64,000 nucleotides of DNA from positions 1 through 64,000 of the forward strand of contig SCTY01000058.1 in NCBI GenBank assembly GCA_004297625.1, in the 5' to 3' direction. The translations under genes and the position numbers were made by a program. Origin of the DNA: Betaproteobacteria bacterium. GTDB taxonomy: Bacteria > Pseudomonadota > Gammaproteobacteria > Burkholderiales > SG8-39. The notes beneath the pieces are model-generated. The model made no database searches, was not told the origin of the DNA, and was given only the letters and a program-made list of their open reading frames with translations. Position 1 is the first letter of the stretch. Each line of letters opens with the position of its first letter. Positions 1 to 9,987 of the stretch are shown piece after piece.

Positions 1-147
1 ATGGACCAGGTGGCCCTGGCGATGGACAACATCAAGCAGGCGAGCAGCCAGAACGTCGCCGGCACCAAGCAGGCCGAGGCCGCCGCCCGCAACCTGCACG
101 AGCTCGGGCAAAAGCTCAGCGCAATGACCGGCGGCAGGACGAGCTGA
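1..147 (+). CDS. Methyl-accepting chemotaxis protein, C-terminal end (partial)
   Basis: The window opens inside a coding frame that ends with TGA at 145-147. The 48 visible residues (AMDNIKQASSQNV, then GTKQAEAAARNLHELG) are alanine/glutamine-rich heptad sequence typical of the last helix of the MCP signalling coiled coil after the methylation region. The true start lies outside the window. It stands 31 bp before a CheA-type kinase in the same direction, so it is probably the receptor that feeds that kinase. Family assignment rests on composition and context only. Confidence 0.7.
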   Translation: MDQVALAMDNIKQASSQNVAGTKQAEAAARNLHELGQKLSAMTGGRTS

Positions 148-178
148 CCGCCGGCGGCCCCGGGATCGGAACAGAACC

Positions 179-2473
179 ATGCCGAAAAAAGACGACGAGT
201 TCCTGAAGAAGCTGCTCGCGACGTTCCGGGTCGAGGCGGACGAGCACCTCAAGAGCATGTCGTCGGGCCTCCTCGAGCTGGAGAAAGCGCCGGGGGACGC
301 GCGCCGGGCGGAGCTCGTCGAGACGATCTTTCGCGAGGCGCACAGTCTCAAGGGCGCGGCCCGCGCCGTGAATTTCTCGGACATCGAGTCGGCCTGCCAG
401 TCGTTGGAAAGCCTGTTCGCCGGGATGAAGAGCGGCGCCGATATCCCAGGGCAGCTCTTCGATCTCCTGCACCCGGCGCTCGACGCGCTCGGCGGGCTCC
501 TCTCCCCCGAGTCGGCGGCCGCCGCCAAGCCGGCGCTCGCGACGCTGATCCGGCGGCTCGAGGCCGCAATGAATGGGCCGCCGTCCGCGCGCGCGGAGCC
601 GTCCTCCTCGCCAACTTCCGCTGAGCCCGCCGAGCTCGCCGTCGCCGCCGCGGCGGAAGCGCTGCCCGCGTCCCGCGGCCCGGCGCCCGAAACGGTCAGG
701 ATTTCCGCCGCGAAGCTCGATGCGGCGATGCGGCAAGCGGAGGAGCTGCTCGGGGCGCGGCTGGCGGCCGGCGAGCGCGCGCGCGAGCTGCGCGAATTCC
801 AGGCCGCGCTCGCTACCCGGAAAAAGGAGCGCGCGGAGATCCACACCGTTCTGCGGGCCCTGGAACGCTCCCTGAAGCGATCCGGCAAGGGCAACGGAGA
901 GAGCATCGGCGCGGGCGAGCGGCGAAGCCTCGCCAAGCTGATCGAGCAGCTCGAAGCCGGAAACGTGTTCGTCAAGACGCTCGAGCACCGGCTGGCGCGG
1001 CTCGCCATGACCGCCGAGGGAGATCATCGCGCGCTGACGGCCGTGGTTAACAACCTCGTCGACGACGTGAAGGAGATGCAGCTGCTGCCGGCCGCATCGC
1101 TGCTCGAAGCCCTGCCGCGGATGGTGCGCGAGCTCGCGCGCGACCGCGGCAAGCAGGCGGAGCTCGCGGTGCAGGGAGGCGAGATCGAAATCGACCGGCG
1201 CATCCTCGAGGAATTGAAAGACCCGCTCATCCATCTGCTCAGGAACTGCGTCGATCACGGTGTCGAGACGCCGGCGGAGCGCGTCCAGAAAGGCAAGCCG
1301 GCGCACGGCACGATTTCGATCGCGATTTCGCAGAAGGACGGCGGCAAGATCGAGGTTACGGTCGCCGATGACGGAGCGGGCATAGATGTGGCGAAGGTCA
1401 AGGCGGCAGCCGCGAAGCTCGGCGAGGTGTCCGCCGAAGAGGCGGAGCAACTCGATGAACAGGGAGCGCTGGCGCTCGTTTTCCGGTCCGGCGTTTCCAC
1501 CAGCCCGATCATCACCGACCTTTCCGGGCGCGGGCTGGGGCTCGCCATCGTGCGCGAAAAGGTCGAGCGGCTGGGCGGCACGATCGCGCTCGAGACGCCC
1601 GTCGATGCGGGAACGACTTTCCGGATCGTGCTGCCGCTTACGCTCGCCACCTTCCGCGGCATCCTGGTACGCGCCGGCGAGCGGCTGTTCGTCATTCCGG
1701 CGGTCAGCGTCGAGCGGGCGGTGCGGGTCGCCGTCGAGGATATCCAGACGTTGGAAAACCGGGAGACAATCCCGCTCGGCGGGCAGGCGGTGTCGCTGGT
1801 CCGGCTCGGCGACGCGCTGGAGATGCCGCGCAAAGGTGAATCCGCCGACACCGTCCACGCCGTTGTCCTCGGCTCGGGCCTCGCGCGCATCGCGTTCCAG
1901 GTGGACGAAGTCCTCGGCGAGCAGGAGGTGCTCGTCAAGTCCCTCGGGCCGCAACTCGCGCGCGTGCGCAACGTCGCCGGCGCGAGCGTTCTGGGTACGG
2001 GCGAGGTGGCGCCGGTGCTGAACGTGCCCGACCTGATGAAGTCGGCCGCGGGACTCGCGGCAACCACGCGAGCGCCCGTCGCCGCCGAAAAGCCCGCCGA
2101 GGCTCGGAAGCGCTCGGTCCTGGTGGTGGAGGACTCGATCACTTCCCGGTCCCTGCTGAAAAACATCCTGGAGTCGGCCGGATACGGCGTAGCCACCGCG
2201 GTGGACGGGATCGACGCCTTCACCGCGCTCAAGACCGCGACGTTCGACCTGGTCGTGTCGGACGTGGAAATGCCGCGCATGGACGGATTCGATCTGACGG
2301 CGAAGATACGCGCCGACAAGAACCTGTCGGAGCTGCCGGTCGTGCTGGTGACGGCGCTGGAGCGGCGCGAGCACCGCGAACGGGGCATCGAGGCCGGTGC
2401 CAACGCCTATATCGTCAAGAGCAGCTTCGACCAGAGCAACCTGCTGGAGGTCGTCCGGCGGCTGATTTCATGA
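179..2473 (+). CDS. CheA-type chemotaxis histidine kinase fused to a C-terminal receiver domain
   Basis: 764 aa. The N-terminal Hpt/P1 domain has the phospho-accepting His55 in EAHSLKGAAR. An alanine-rich linker follows, then the dimerisation and ATPase region (N-box LLRNCVDHGVE, G-box GRGLGLAIV), a CheW-like domain (about residues 480-610) and a receiver (about 643-764) with phospho-acceptor Asp695 in VVSDVEMPRMDG. CheA-REC hybrids are typical of alternative chemosensory pathways (Wsp- or Frz-like) rather than flagellar steering. The internal receiver probably acts as a phosphate sink or secondary output. It is followed by CheB after 10 bp. ATG start; upstream Shine-Dalgarno weak. Confidence 0.93.
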   Translation: MPKKDDEFLKKLLATFRVEADEHLKSMSSGLLELEKAPGDARRAELVETIFREAHSLKGAARAVNFSDIESACQSLESLFAGMKSGADIPGQLFDLLHPALDALGGLLSPESAAAAKPALATLIRRLEAAMNGPPSARAEPSSSPTSAEPAELAVAAAAEALPASRGPAPETVRISAAKLDAAMRQAEELLGARLAAGERARELREFQAALATRKKERAEIHTVLRALERSLKRSGKGNGESIGAGERRSLAKLIEQLEAGNVFVKTLEHRLARLAMTAEGDHRALTAVVNNLVDDVKEMQLLPAASLLEALPRMVRELARDRGKQAELAVQGGEIEIDRRILEELKDPLIHLLRNCVDHGVETPAERVQKGKPAHGTISIAISQKDGGKIEVTVADDGAGIDVAKVKAAAAKLGEVSAEEAEQLDEQGALALVFRSGVSTSPIITDLSGRGLGLAIVREKVERLGGTIALETPVDAGTTFRIVLPLTLATFRGILVRAGERLFVIPAVSVERAVRVAVEDIQTLENRETIPLGGQAVSLVRLGDALEMPRKGESADTVHAVVLGSGLARIAFQVDEVLGEQEVLVKSLGPQLARVRNVAGASVLGTGEVAPVLNVPDLMKSAAGLAATTRAPVAAEKPAEARKRSVLVVEDSITSRSLLKNILESAGYGVATAVDGIDAFTALKTATFDLVVSDVEMPRMDGFDLTAKIRADKNLSELPVVLVTALERREHRERGIEAGANAYIVKSSFDQSNLLEVVRRLIS

Positions 2474-2483
2474 GGCAAAACGC

Positions 2484-3530
2484 TTGATCAAAGTCCTGGT
2501 GGTGGAGGACTCGCCCGTGGTGCGCGAGTTCCTGGTTCACATTCTCGGCGCGGATCCCGGCATCCGCGTGGTCGGCACGGCGCACGACGGCGAGGAAGCC
2601 ATCGAAGCCATCACGCGCACGCGGCCCGATGTGATCACGATGGACGTCCACATGCCGAAGATGAATGGACTGGACGCCACGCGCCGGATCATGGAGACGT
2701 GTCCGACGCCGATTGTCGTCGTGAGCGGAAGCACCGATCCCGGCGAGGTGGCGACGACGTTCGAGGCCATGGAGGCGGGCGCCCTGGCCGTGCTGCGCCG
2801 GCCGGCGGGCCTCGGCCATCCGGACCACGAGGCGACGGCGCGGGAGCTGGTACAGACGGCGAAGCTGATGTCGGAGGTGAAGGTGGTGCGGCGCTGGTCC
2901 CGGGCGCGGCGCGACTCGGCTGCGCGCCCGGTCCAAGCGCGGCTCGATCATGCGCCGGGGAAGGTCAGGATCGTCGCCCTCGGCGCCTCGACCGGCGGCC
3001 CGCCCGTGCTGCACACCATCCTTTCGCAGCTTCCAGAGGATTTCCCGGCGCCGGTCCTGGTCGTCCAGCACATGGCGGCCGGCTTCGTCCGGGGGTTCAT
3101 CGAGTGGCTGGCGCACTCGTCCCGCCTCCCGATCCATCTCGCCGCGCACGGCGAGCAGATTCTTCCCGGCCATGTCTACGTGGCCCCCGACGAGCTCCAG
3201 ATGAAAGTGGAGCGCGGCGCCAGAATCGCGCTGACGCGAGACCCGCCCGAGAACGGCCTGCGTCCTTCGGTCTCGTGCCTCTTCCGTTCGGTGGCGGAAG
3301 CCTACGGGAGCGACGCCGTCGCCGGCCTGCTCAGCGGCATGGGACGCGACGGCGCCGAGGAGCTGAAGCTGCTGAAAGAGAAAGGCGCGGTCACCTTCGC
3401 GCAGGACAAGGGCAGTTCCGTGGTGCACGGCATGCCGGGCGAGGCGATCAGGCTCGATGCGGCGACGTTCGTTCTTTCGCCCGAGAAAATCGCCACGGTC
3501 CTGACGAGATTGGCGAAGAACGGACAGTGA
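2484..3530 (+). CDS. cheB: Chemotaxis response regulator protein-glutamate methylesterase CheB
   Basis: 348 aa. An N-terminal receiver (1-120, phospho-acceptor Asp54 in TMDVHMPKMNG) is joined by a basic linker to the methylesterase domain (about 160-345). The catalytic triad is visible: Ser169 in GASTGGPP, His196 in VQHMAAG and Asp289 in SGMGRDG. It would remove methyl groups from MCP glutamates, giving adaptation of the receptor upstream. The TTG start is favoured because it begins the receiver exactly (IKVLVVEDS) and has TGAGG 9 bp upstream, overlapping the stop of the preceding gene. No CheR is in the window; it may lie upstream. Confidence 0.95.
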   Translation: MIKVLVVEDSPVVREFLVHILGADPGIRVVGTAHDGEEAIEAITRTRPDVITMDVHMPKMNGLDATRRIMETCPTPIVVVSGSTDPGEVATTFEAMEAGALAVLRRPAGLGHPDHEATARELVQTAKLMSEVKVVRRWSRARRDSAARPVQARLDHAPGKVRIVALGASTGGPPVLHTILSQLPEDFPAPVLVVQHMAAGFVRGFIEWLAHSSRLPIHLAAHGEQILPGHVYVAPDELQMKVERGARIALTRDPPENGLRPSVSCLFRSVAEAYGSDAVAGLLSGMGRDGAEELKLLKEKGAVTFAQDKGSSVVHGMPGEAIRLDAATFVLSPEKIATVLTRLAKNGQ

Positions 3531-3543
3531 GGGGAAGCAGCCC

Positions 3544-6500
3544 ATGAGCTCCGAAAAATACGAGCAACGCCACGTGGAGATCCTGATCGCCGAGGACAGC
3601 GCGACCCAGCGCGAGCAGCTGCAGCATCTGCTGGAGGCGCGCGGGTATGCGGTGGCGAGCGCCGCCAACGGCAGGGAAGCGCTCGAGCTCGCGCGCCGGC
3701 ACAAGCCCACGCTCGTCGTCAGCGACATCGTCATGCCGGAACTCGACGGCTACGGCTTGTGCCGGGCGCTCAAGTCCGACGAGAAGCTCAAGGACGTCCC
3801 GGTCATTCTCCTCACCAGCCTTGCCGACGCGCACGACGTGATACTGGGCCTTGAATGCGCCGCCGACAATTTCATCCGCAAGCCGTACCAGCCGGATTAT
3901 CTCCTGAAGCGCATCGAGTACCTGCTGATGAACCTCGAGCTGCGCAAGAGCCAGAAGATGCAGATGGGGGTCGAAATCAGGCTCGGCAGCCAGCGGCATT
4001 TCATCAGCGCCGAGCGCCAGCAGATCCTCGACCTGCTCATCTCGACCTACGAGCAGGCCGCCGAGATCAACAGGGAGCTCGCGGCGCGGGAGAAGGAGCT
4101 GGCGCATTCCAACGAGGTGCTCAACGGGCTCAACTCCATCGCCGACGGGTTGAACCGGGCGGCGAGCGAGGGCGAAGTGGCGGACACGGCGCTGGAGCGC
4201 GCGCTGTCGCTGCCCGGGATCCAGGCGGGCTGGATCTCGCTGCGCGAGGGGGAATCGGGCTTTCGGCTTGCCGCCGCGCGCAATCTGCCGCCGGCGCTCG
4301 AGGCGCCCGGCGCGATGCAGGACGAATGCTCGTGCCGGCGCCGGCTGCTCTCCGGCGAGCTGGGCTCGGCCGCCAACATCCTGGAGTGCGAGCGGCTGGC
4401 CAAGAGCGAGGGCGAAACGCGCGGACTGCGCTGTCACGCCACAGTTCCACTGTGGACCGGCGATCGCACTCTGGGCGTGATGAACCTGGTGGGTCCTCAG
4501 GAAGGACTTTTCTCAAAAGAAGAGCTGAAGACGCTCTACGGCGTCGGCAACCAGGTGGCGGTGGCGCTCGAGCGGGCGCGACTCCACGAGCACATGGAAC
4601 GGCTGGTCGAGGACCGTACCACAGCACTCACCGCGGAGATGGCGCAGCGCAAGCAGGCCGAGACGGCGTTGCGCGAGAGCGAAGCGGGGCTACGCCGAGC
4701 GCAGGCCATGGCGAAGCTGGCCCACGTGATCACCGGACCCGACGGATCGTTCGAAACCTGGTCGGAAACGTTTCCGGAGCTGATCGGCGCGGATGCGGCG
4801 CGGCTGCCGCGAAGCACGCGCGAAGTTCTGGCGATTCTGGAACCCGAGAACCGTGCGCTGCTTCGCGCCAAGGTCGTCGAGGCCGGGACGAGGAAATCGC
4901 GGGTGGAGGTCGAGTACCGCATCCGGCGCGCCGACGGCGGACTGGTTCACCTCCGGCAAACGATAGAGCCGATCGCGGGGCCCGGCGACGCGCAGGGAAG
5001 GATGCGCTGGTTCAATACGCTGCAGGACGTGACCGAGCAGAGGCGCGCCGAGGACGAGCTGCGCGAGGCGGAGCTCAGATACCGCTCGGTCTTCGAGAAC
5101 GTGGTGGAAGGCATCTTCCTGGTGAACCGGAAAGAGGAGGTGGTTTCGGGAAATCCCGCGCTCGCGAGGATGCTTGGCTACGCAAGCTTCGACGAGATGG
5201 CCGGGCACGTCCGTTCGGTCGCGCGCGACTTCTACGCCGAGCCCGGCAGCCGCGGCCGATTCCGCGCGAGGCTCGAAGCAGACGGCGTCGTGGAGAAATT
5301 CGAGACGCGCTGGCGCCGCAAGGACGGCAGCATCATCTGGGTATCGCTTTCCGCCCGTATGACGACCGGCCTGATGCGAGGCGAGATCCATCACATCGGC
5401 GTCGCCGAGGAGATCACCGAGCGCAAGCAAGCGGAGGAAGACCGGGCACGGCTGGTGGCGATCATCGAGGCCACGCCGGACTTCGTGGCGACCGGCAACC
5501 TTGAAGGTCGGACGCTGTATTTGAACCAGGCGGGTCGGCGGATGATCGGTCACGAGCCCGGGCGGGACATTTCCGAAATGCGCATGGGTATGGGCCATCC
5601 GGATTGGGCGCGCAAGCTGGTGCTCGAGACGGGAGTTCCGTACGCCATCGAGCACGGAACCTGGAGCGGGGAAACGGTGTTTTTGACGCGGGAGGGGCGG
5701 GAAATCCCGGTTTCGCAGGTCATCATCGCGCACAAGGGGCCGAGCGGTGCGGTCGAATACTTATCGACGATCGCGCGGGATATCAGCGAGCTCAAGCGGA
5801 CCGAAGAGGAGCTGCGGCAGGAGCATGCGAATCTTCTGACGTCGCAGCAAGAGCTGTTCGAGGCGCACGAGTTGCTTGCCGATGCGGATCGCCTGGAGAC
5901 TGTCGGGCGCCTGGCCGCCGGCGTCGCGCATGAAGTCAAGAATCCGCTGGGGATCATCCGTCTTGGCGCCGATTACCTCGCGCAACGCCTTCCCCAGGGA
6001 GGCGACCAGCAGGTTCTCGATGACATCCGGGTCGCGATCGACCGCGCCGAACGCGTCATAAGGGACCTGCTGAATTTCTCCAGAACGAGCGCCTTCGCCC
6101 TGCGCCCGACCGACATCCGGGAAGTGATCGACAACGCAATCAACCTCACGAGACACGAGATACAGCACCGCGACATAACGATCATCAAGAGCGGCGACGA
6201 TTGGACACCCGCGATATCCGCGGATCCGGACCGCCTGGTCCAGGTTTTCATCAACCTCCTTTCCAACGCGGCGCAGGCCATCGGCAGAGACGGCACGATC
6301 GAAATAGCGACGCGCTGCGTATGCCTGGGCGAACGCGATCTGGAGCGATCGCGGATGAGCGGGTTCGGCATCGGCGAGCGCGCGGTTACGCTCGACATCA
6401 GAGACACCGGGCCGGGGATTTCGGCCGAGCACGAGAAAAGGCTGTTCGAGCCCTTTTTCACCACCAAGCCGGTGGGCGAAGGCACCGGGCTCGGCCTCGC

Positions 6501-6642
6501 CGTTTCGCGCAACATCGTCATGAAGCACAGGGGATCGATCAGCGTTTCGAACCGCCCCGAAGGGGGCGCATCGGCGCTGTTGACATTTCGGGTAGATACG
6601 GAGCACTTGGCCCATGAAAAAGCGAATACTGGCAATAGATGA
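3544..6642 (+). CDS. Hybrid sensor kinase: REC-GAF-PAS(3)-HisKA-HATPase
   Basis: 1032 aa, no membrane segment. Order: receiver (about 10-135, Asp61 in VVSDIVMPELDG), a short coiled coil, GAF (about 195-350), a second coiled coil, three PAS/PAC units (about 380-770), HisKA with His796 in GVAHEVKNPLG, and HATPase (N-box FINLLSNAAQA, G-box GTGLGLAVS). The input receiver implies that another kinase, probably the CheA-type kinase upstream, modulates it. Residues 1-360 are nearly identical to the first 370 residues of the EAL protein at 6969, so one module was duplicated. It overlaps the next gene by 29 bp and is probably co-translated with it. Confidence 0.92.
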   Translation: MSSEKYEQRHVEILIAEDSATQREQLQHLLEARGYAVASAANGREALELARRHKPTLVVSDIVMPELDGYGLCRALKSDEKLKDVPVILLTSLADAHDVILGLECAADNFIRKPYQPDYLLKRIEYLLMNLELRKSQKMQMGVEIRLGSQRHFISAERQQILDLLISTYEQAAEINRELAAREKELAHSNEVLNGLNSIADGLNRAASEGEVADTALERALSLPGIQAGWISLREGESGFRLAAARNLPPALEAPGAMQDECSCRRRLLSGELGSAANILECERLAKSEGETRGLRCHATVPLWTGDRTLGVMNLVGPQEGLFSKEELKTLYGVGNQVAVALERARLHEHMERLVEDRTTALTAEMAQRKQAETALRESEAGLRRAQAMAKLAHVITGPDGSFETWSETFPELIGADAARLPRSTREVLAILEPENRALLRAKVVEAGTRKSRVEVEYRIRRADGGLVHLRQTIEPIAGPGDAQGRMRWFNTLQDVTEQRRAEDELREAELRYRSVFENVVEGIFLVNRKEEVVSGNPALARMLGYASFDEMAGHVRSVARDFYAEPGSRGRFRARLEADGVVEKFETRWRRKDGSIIWVSLSARMTTGLMRGEIHHIGVAEEITERKQAEEDRARLVAIIEATPDFVATGNLEGRTLYLNQAGRRMIGHEPGRDISEMRMGMGHPDWARKLVLETGVPYAIEHGTWSGETVFLTREGREIPVSQVIIAHKGPSGAVEYLSTIARDISELKRTEEELRQEHANLLTSQQELFEAHELLADADRLETVGRLAAGVAHEVKNPLGIIRLGADYLAQRLPQGGDQQVLDDIRVAIDRAERVIRDLLNFSRTSAFALRPTDIREVIDNAINLTRHEIQHRDITIIKSGDDWTPAISADPDRLVQVFINLLSNAAQAIGRDGTIEIATRCVCLGERDLERSRMSGFGIGERAVTLDIRDTGPGISAEHEKRLFEPFFTTKPVGEGTGLGLAVSRNIVMKHRGSISVSNRPEGGASALLTFRVDTEHLAHEKANTGNR

Positions 6643-6988
6643 CGAGGCGGCGTTCACCCGCATGCTCAAGCTCAACCTCGAACAGACGGGACGCTACGAG
6701 GTTCGGACCGAAAACCTGGCGCGAAAGGCGATCGAAGCGGCCCGCGAGTTCCGGCCGGACCTGATCCTGCTCGACGTGATGATGCCCGGCGTACTCGGCT
6801 CCGAGATAGCCGCGCAGCTGCAGGCAGACCCGGAGTTGCGCGCGATCAAGTTCGTTTTTCTCACGGCGGTCGTGACCAAAGGGGAGGCGCTACGCTCGAG
6901 CGGCCAGATCGGCGGACATATTTTCGTCGCGAAGCCGGTCGGCGCGGAGGACCTTTGCCGCATCATCGATGACCAGCTCGGACGCTAG
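6614..6988 (+). CDS. Single-domain response regulator
   Basis: 124 aa, a lone receiver: acidic pair at 9-10 (IDDE), phospho-acceptor Asp54 in LILLDVMMPG, and a conserved Lys in the VAKPVG segment near residue 112. There is no output domain, so it probably relays phosphate or inhibits by competition, like CheY or Spo0F. The start overlaps the upstream kinase by 29 bp and its 3' end overlaps the next gene by 20 bp, which points to tight translational coupling and a kinase/partner relationship with the hybrid kinase. Confidence 0.9.
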   Translation: MKKRILAIDDEAAFTRMLKLNLEQTGRYEVRTENLARKAIEAAREFRPDLILLDVMMPGVLGSEIAAQLQADPELRAIKFVFLTAVVTKGEALRSSGQIGGHIFVAKPVGAEDLCRIIDDQLGR

Positions 6989-9920
6989 AAAGACGGACGT
7001 GCGCGGCAAAGTCGAGATCCTGATCGCCGAGGACAGCGCGACCCAGCGCGAGCAGTTGCAGCACCTGCTGGAGGAGCACGGCTATGCGGTGGCGAGCGCC
7101 GCCAACGGCAGGGAGGCGCTCGAGTCCGCCCGCCGGCGCAAGCCCACCCTGATCATCTCCGACATCGTGATGCCGGAGCTGGACGGCTACGGCCTGTGCA
7201 AGGCGCTCAAGTCCGACGAGTCGCTGAAGGAGGTTCCGGTCATTCTCCTGACCTCGCTCTCCGATGCACACGACGTGATCTTCGGCCTGGAATGCGGCGC
7301 GGACAACTTCATCCGCAAGCCGTACCAAGGGGATTACCTGTTGCAGCGTATCGACTACCTGCTGATGAACCTCGAGTTGCGCAGGAACCAGAAGATGCGC
7401 ATGGGCATCGAGATCAGCCTGGGCGGCCAGCGGCATTTCATCACCGCCGAGCGCCAGCAGATCCTGGACCTGCTGATCTCGACCTACGAGCAGGCTACCC
7501 ACATCAACAAGGAGCTCACGACCCGGGAAAAGGAGCTGGCGCACTCCAACGAACTGCTCAACGGGCTTAACCGCATCGCCGACGGGCTCAACCGGGCGAC
7601 CAGCGAGCGAGAAGTGGCGGAAACGGCGTTGGAGCGTGCGCTCACGCTGCCCGGGATCCAGGCGGGCTGGATCTCGCTGCGCGAAGGGCAGTCCGGTTTC
7701 CGGCTTGCCGCCGCGCGCAATCTGCCGCCGGCGCTCGAGGCGCCCGGCGCGATGGACGGCGAATGCCTTTGCCGGCGCCGGCTGCTCTCCCGCGAGCTGA
7801 GTTCGGCCGCGAACATCCTGGAATGCGAGCGGCTGGGCAGGACAGAGGGCGACACGCACGGGCTGCGCTACCACGCTGCCGTCCCGTTATGGATTGGCGA
7901 TCGTACCCTGGGCGTGATGAACCTGGTCGGACCGCAGGAGGGGTTATTTACGGAGGAGGAGCTGAAGATGCTGTACGGCGTCGGCAACCAGGTCGCCGAG
8001 GCGCTGGAGCGTGCGCGGCTTCACGAGCACATGGAACGGCTGGTGGAGCAGCGGACCGCGGCGCTCACCGCCGAGGTGGCGGAGCGCAAGCGCGCGGAGG
8101 CGCGGGTCATGCGCCTCAACCGCGTGTACGCGGTTCTGAGCGGCATCAACACGACCATCGTTCGGACCCGGGAGCGGCAGGCGCTGTTCGAGGAGGCTTG
8201 CCGCATCGCGGTGGAGCAAGGCGGGTTCCGGATGGCTTGGATCGGGCTGCTCGACCCGAACGGGCTGGACGTCGCGCCCGTCGCCAGGGCGGGTGCCGAC
8301 GAAGGGTATCTGGACAAGATCTGGTTGATCGCCCGGGACGACGCGCCGGACAGATGCCTGCTGGTGGTGGAGGCGCTGCGGAAAGACGCGCCCATCGTGT
8401 GCAACGATATCGGCGCGGATGCGCGCATGGAGCGCTGGCGCGAGGCCGCGCTGCAGCGCGGTTATCGCTCCCTGGTCGTGTTCCCGCTGCACGCGGGAGA
8501 CAAGATGGCCGGCCTGTTGCTGCTTTACGCGGCGGAGACGGGATTCTTCGACATCGAAGAGATGAGACTGCTGGCCGAGGTCGCAGGCGACATTTCGTTC
8601 GCTCTCGATCACATCGAGAAGGCCGAGCAGCTCGACTATCTGGCCTATTACGACTCGATCACCGGCCTCGCGAATCGGGCGCTTTTCCAGGAGCGGCTGG
8701 CCGAGCATCTGCGTGCGGCGGACCGGGAGCGGGACAGGTTCGCCGTCTGCATTTTCGATGTCGAGAGGTTCAAGACCATCAACGACACCCTGGGCAGGCA
8801 GGCAGGCGATGCGCTGCTCAAGCAGATCGCCGCGCGCATGGCGCGCGCCGCCGGAGACCAGGGGCGGCTCGGGCGCGTCAGTGCCGATGGCTTCGCTTTT
8901 CTGCTCCCGCACCTGCACACCGAGGACGATGCAGCGCGCCGGCTGGAGCGCAAGCTCCACGCCTGCTTCGGCGGTCCATTCATCGTCGATGGGCGGGAGC
9001 TGAGGGTGTCGGCGAAGGCTGGCCTAGCGCTGTTTCCGAACGACGCCACGGAAGGCGAGACGCTGTTCGCGAACGCCGAGGCGGCCTTGAAGAAAGCCAA
9101 GCAGACCGGCGACCGATACCTCTTCTACACGCAGAGAATGACTGACGCGGTGGCGCGCAATTTCAGCCTGGAGAACAAGCTGCGGCGCGCGCTGGAGAAC
9201 GAAGAATTCGTGCTGCACTATCAACCCAAGGTCGATCTGGAAACGCACCGCTTTACCGGGATGGAGGCCCTGATCCGCTGGAGGAGCCCCGAGCTGGGGC
9301 TGGTCCCGCCGATACAGTTCATCCCGCTGATGGAGGAGACGGGATTGATCCTGGAAGTCGGCGCTTGGGCCTTGAGGCAGGCGGCGGCCGATCACCGCAG
9401 GTGGACCGAGCAGGGGCTCGCCGCGCCCCGCATCGCGGTCAACGTATCCGCGATCCAGCTGCGGCAGCGCAACTTCGTCGACGCGGTGATCGATGCCATC
9501 GGCCGCGGAGCGACGCCGCCGGCGATCGATCTGGAGCTCACCGAGAGCCTGCTCATGGAGGACATCCGGGGCAACGCCGAGAAGCTGAAGGCGCTCCAGG
9601 CGCTGGGCGTGAAAGTCGCCATCGACGATTTCGGCACCGGCCATTCCTCGCTTTCGTACCTGGCGACGCTGCCGGTGGACGTGCTCAAGATCGACCGCTC
9701 TTTCATCATCACCATGCTGGAGGACCCCGGCAGCATGAGCCTCGTGCAGACGATCATCTCGCTCGCGCATTCGCTGAAGCTCGCCGCGGTGGCGGAGGGC
9801 GTGGAGTCCGAAGAGCAGGCGAAGATGCTGCGCCTGCTCAGGTGCGATCAGATGCAGGGATACCTGGTGAGCAAGCCGCTGCCGGCGGGCGAGGCCGGCG
9901 CGCTGCTGAGCCGCATGTGA
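6969..9920 (+). CDS. REC-GAF-GAF-degenerate GGDEF-EAL c-di-GMP phosphodiesterase
   Basis: 983 aa. Receiver (Asp65 in LIISDIVMPELDG), GAF 1 (about 200-360), GAF 2 (about 385-545), GGDEF-like domain (about 560-730) and EAL domain (about 735-983). The cyclase signature is lost: SADGF at 638-642 replaces GGDEF. The EAL side is complete: EALIRW at 766, ELTES, DDFGTG and a late EGVE. I infer that it hydrolyses c-di-GMP, with the dead GGDEF domain perhaps sensing GTP. It is the output end of the chemosensory operon. The ATG lies inside the preceding gene. Confidence 0.92.
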   Translation: MTSSDARKTDVRGKVEILIAEDSATQREQLQHLLEEHGYAVASAANGREALESARRRKPTLIISDIVMPELDGYGLCKALKSDESLKEVPVILLTSLSDAHDVIFGLECGADNFIRKPYQGDYLLQRIDYLLMNLELRRNQKMRMGIEISLGGQRHFITAERQQILDLLISTYEQATHINKELTTREKELAHSNELLNGLNRIADGLNRATSEREVAETALERALTLPGIQAGWISLREGQSGFRLAAARNLPPALEAPGAMDGECLCRRRLLSRELSSAANILECERLGRTEGDTHGLRYHAAVPLWIGDRTLGVMNLVGPQEGLFTEEELKMLYGVGNQVAEALERARLHEHMERLVEQRTAALTAEVAERKRAEARVMRLNRVYAVLSGINTTIVRTRERQALFEEACRIAVEQGGFRMAWIGLLDPNGLDVAPVARAGADEGYLDKIWLIARDDAPDRCLLVVEALRKDAPIVCNDIGADARMERWREAALQRGYRSLVVFPLHAGDKMAGLLLLYAAETGFFDIEEMRLLAEVAGDISFALDHIEKAEQLDYLAYYDSITGLANRALFQERLAEHLRAADRERDRFAVCIFDVERFKTINDTLGRQAGDALLKQIAARMARAAGDQGRLGRVSADGFAFLLPHLHTEDDAARRLERKLHACFGGPFIVDGRELRVSAKAGLALFPNDATEGETLFANAEAALKKAKQTGDRYLFYTQRMTDAVARNFSLENKLRRALENEEFVLHYQPKVDLETHRFTGMEALIRWRSPELGLVPPIQFIPLMEETGLILEVGAWALRQAAADHRRWTEQGLAAPRIAVNVSAIQLRQRNFVDAVIDAIGRGATPPAIDLELTESLLMEDIRGNAEKLKALQALGVKVAIDDFGTGHSSLSYLATLPVDVLKIDRSFIITMLEDPGSMSLVQTIISLAHSLKLAAVAEGVESEEQAKMLRLLRCDQMQGYLVSKPLPAGEAGALLSRM

Positions 9921-9987
9921 AGATTTTGATGTGCCTCAAGTAGCGCCGCGGCCCGGCCCGGCATAGTCGCTCGCGGAGGCGCTTCCC

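Noticed and set aside
116..2374. Very long open frame antisense to the CheA-type gene, and similar antisense frames across the window
   Set aside because: High GC removes stops in other frames; these translations are Arg/Ala-rich, lack domains, and the opposite strand carries full known families.
8880..8894. Active diguanylate cyclase domain in the 983-aa protein
   Set aside because: The signature reads SADGF, without the glycines and acidic residue needed for catalysis.
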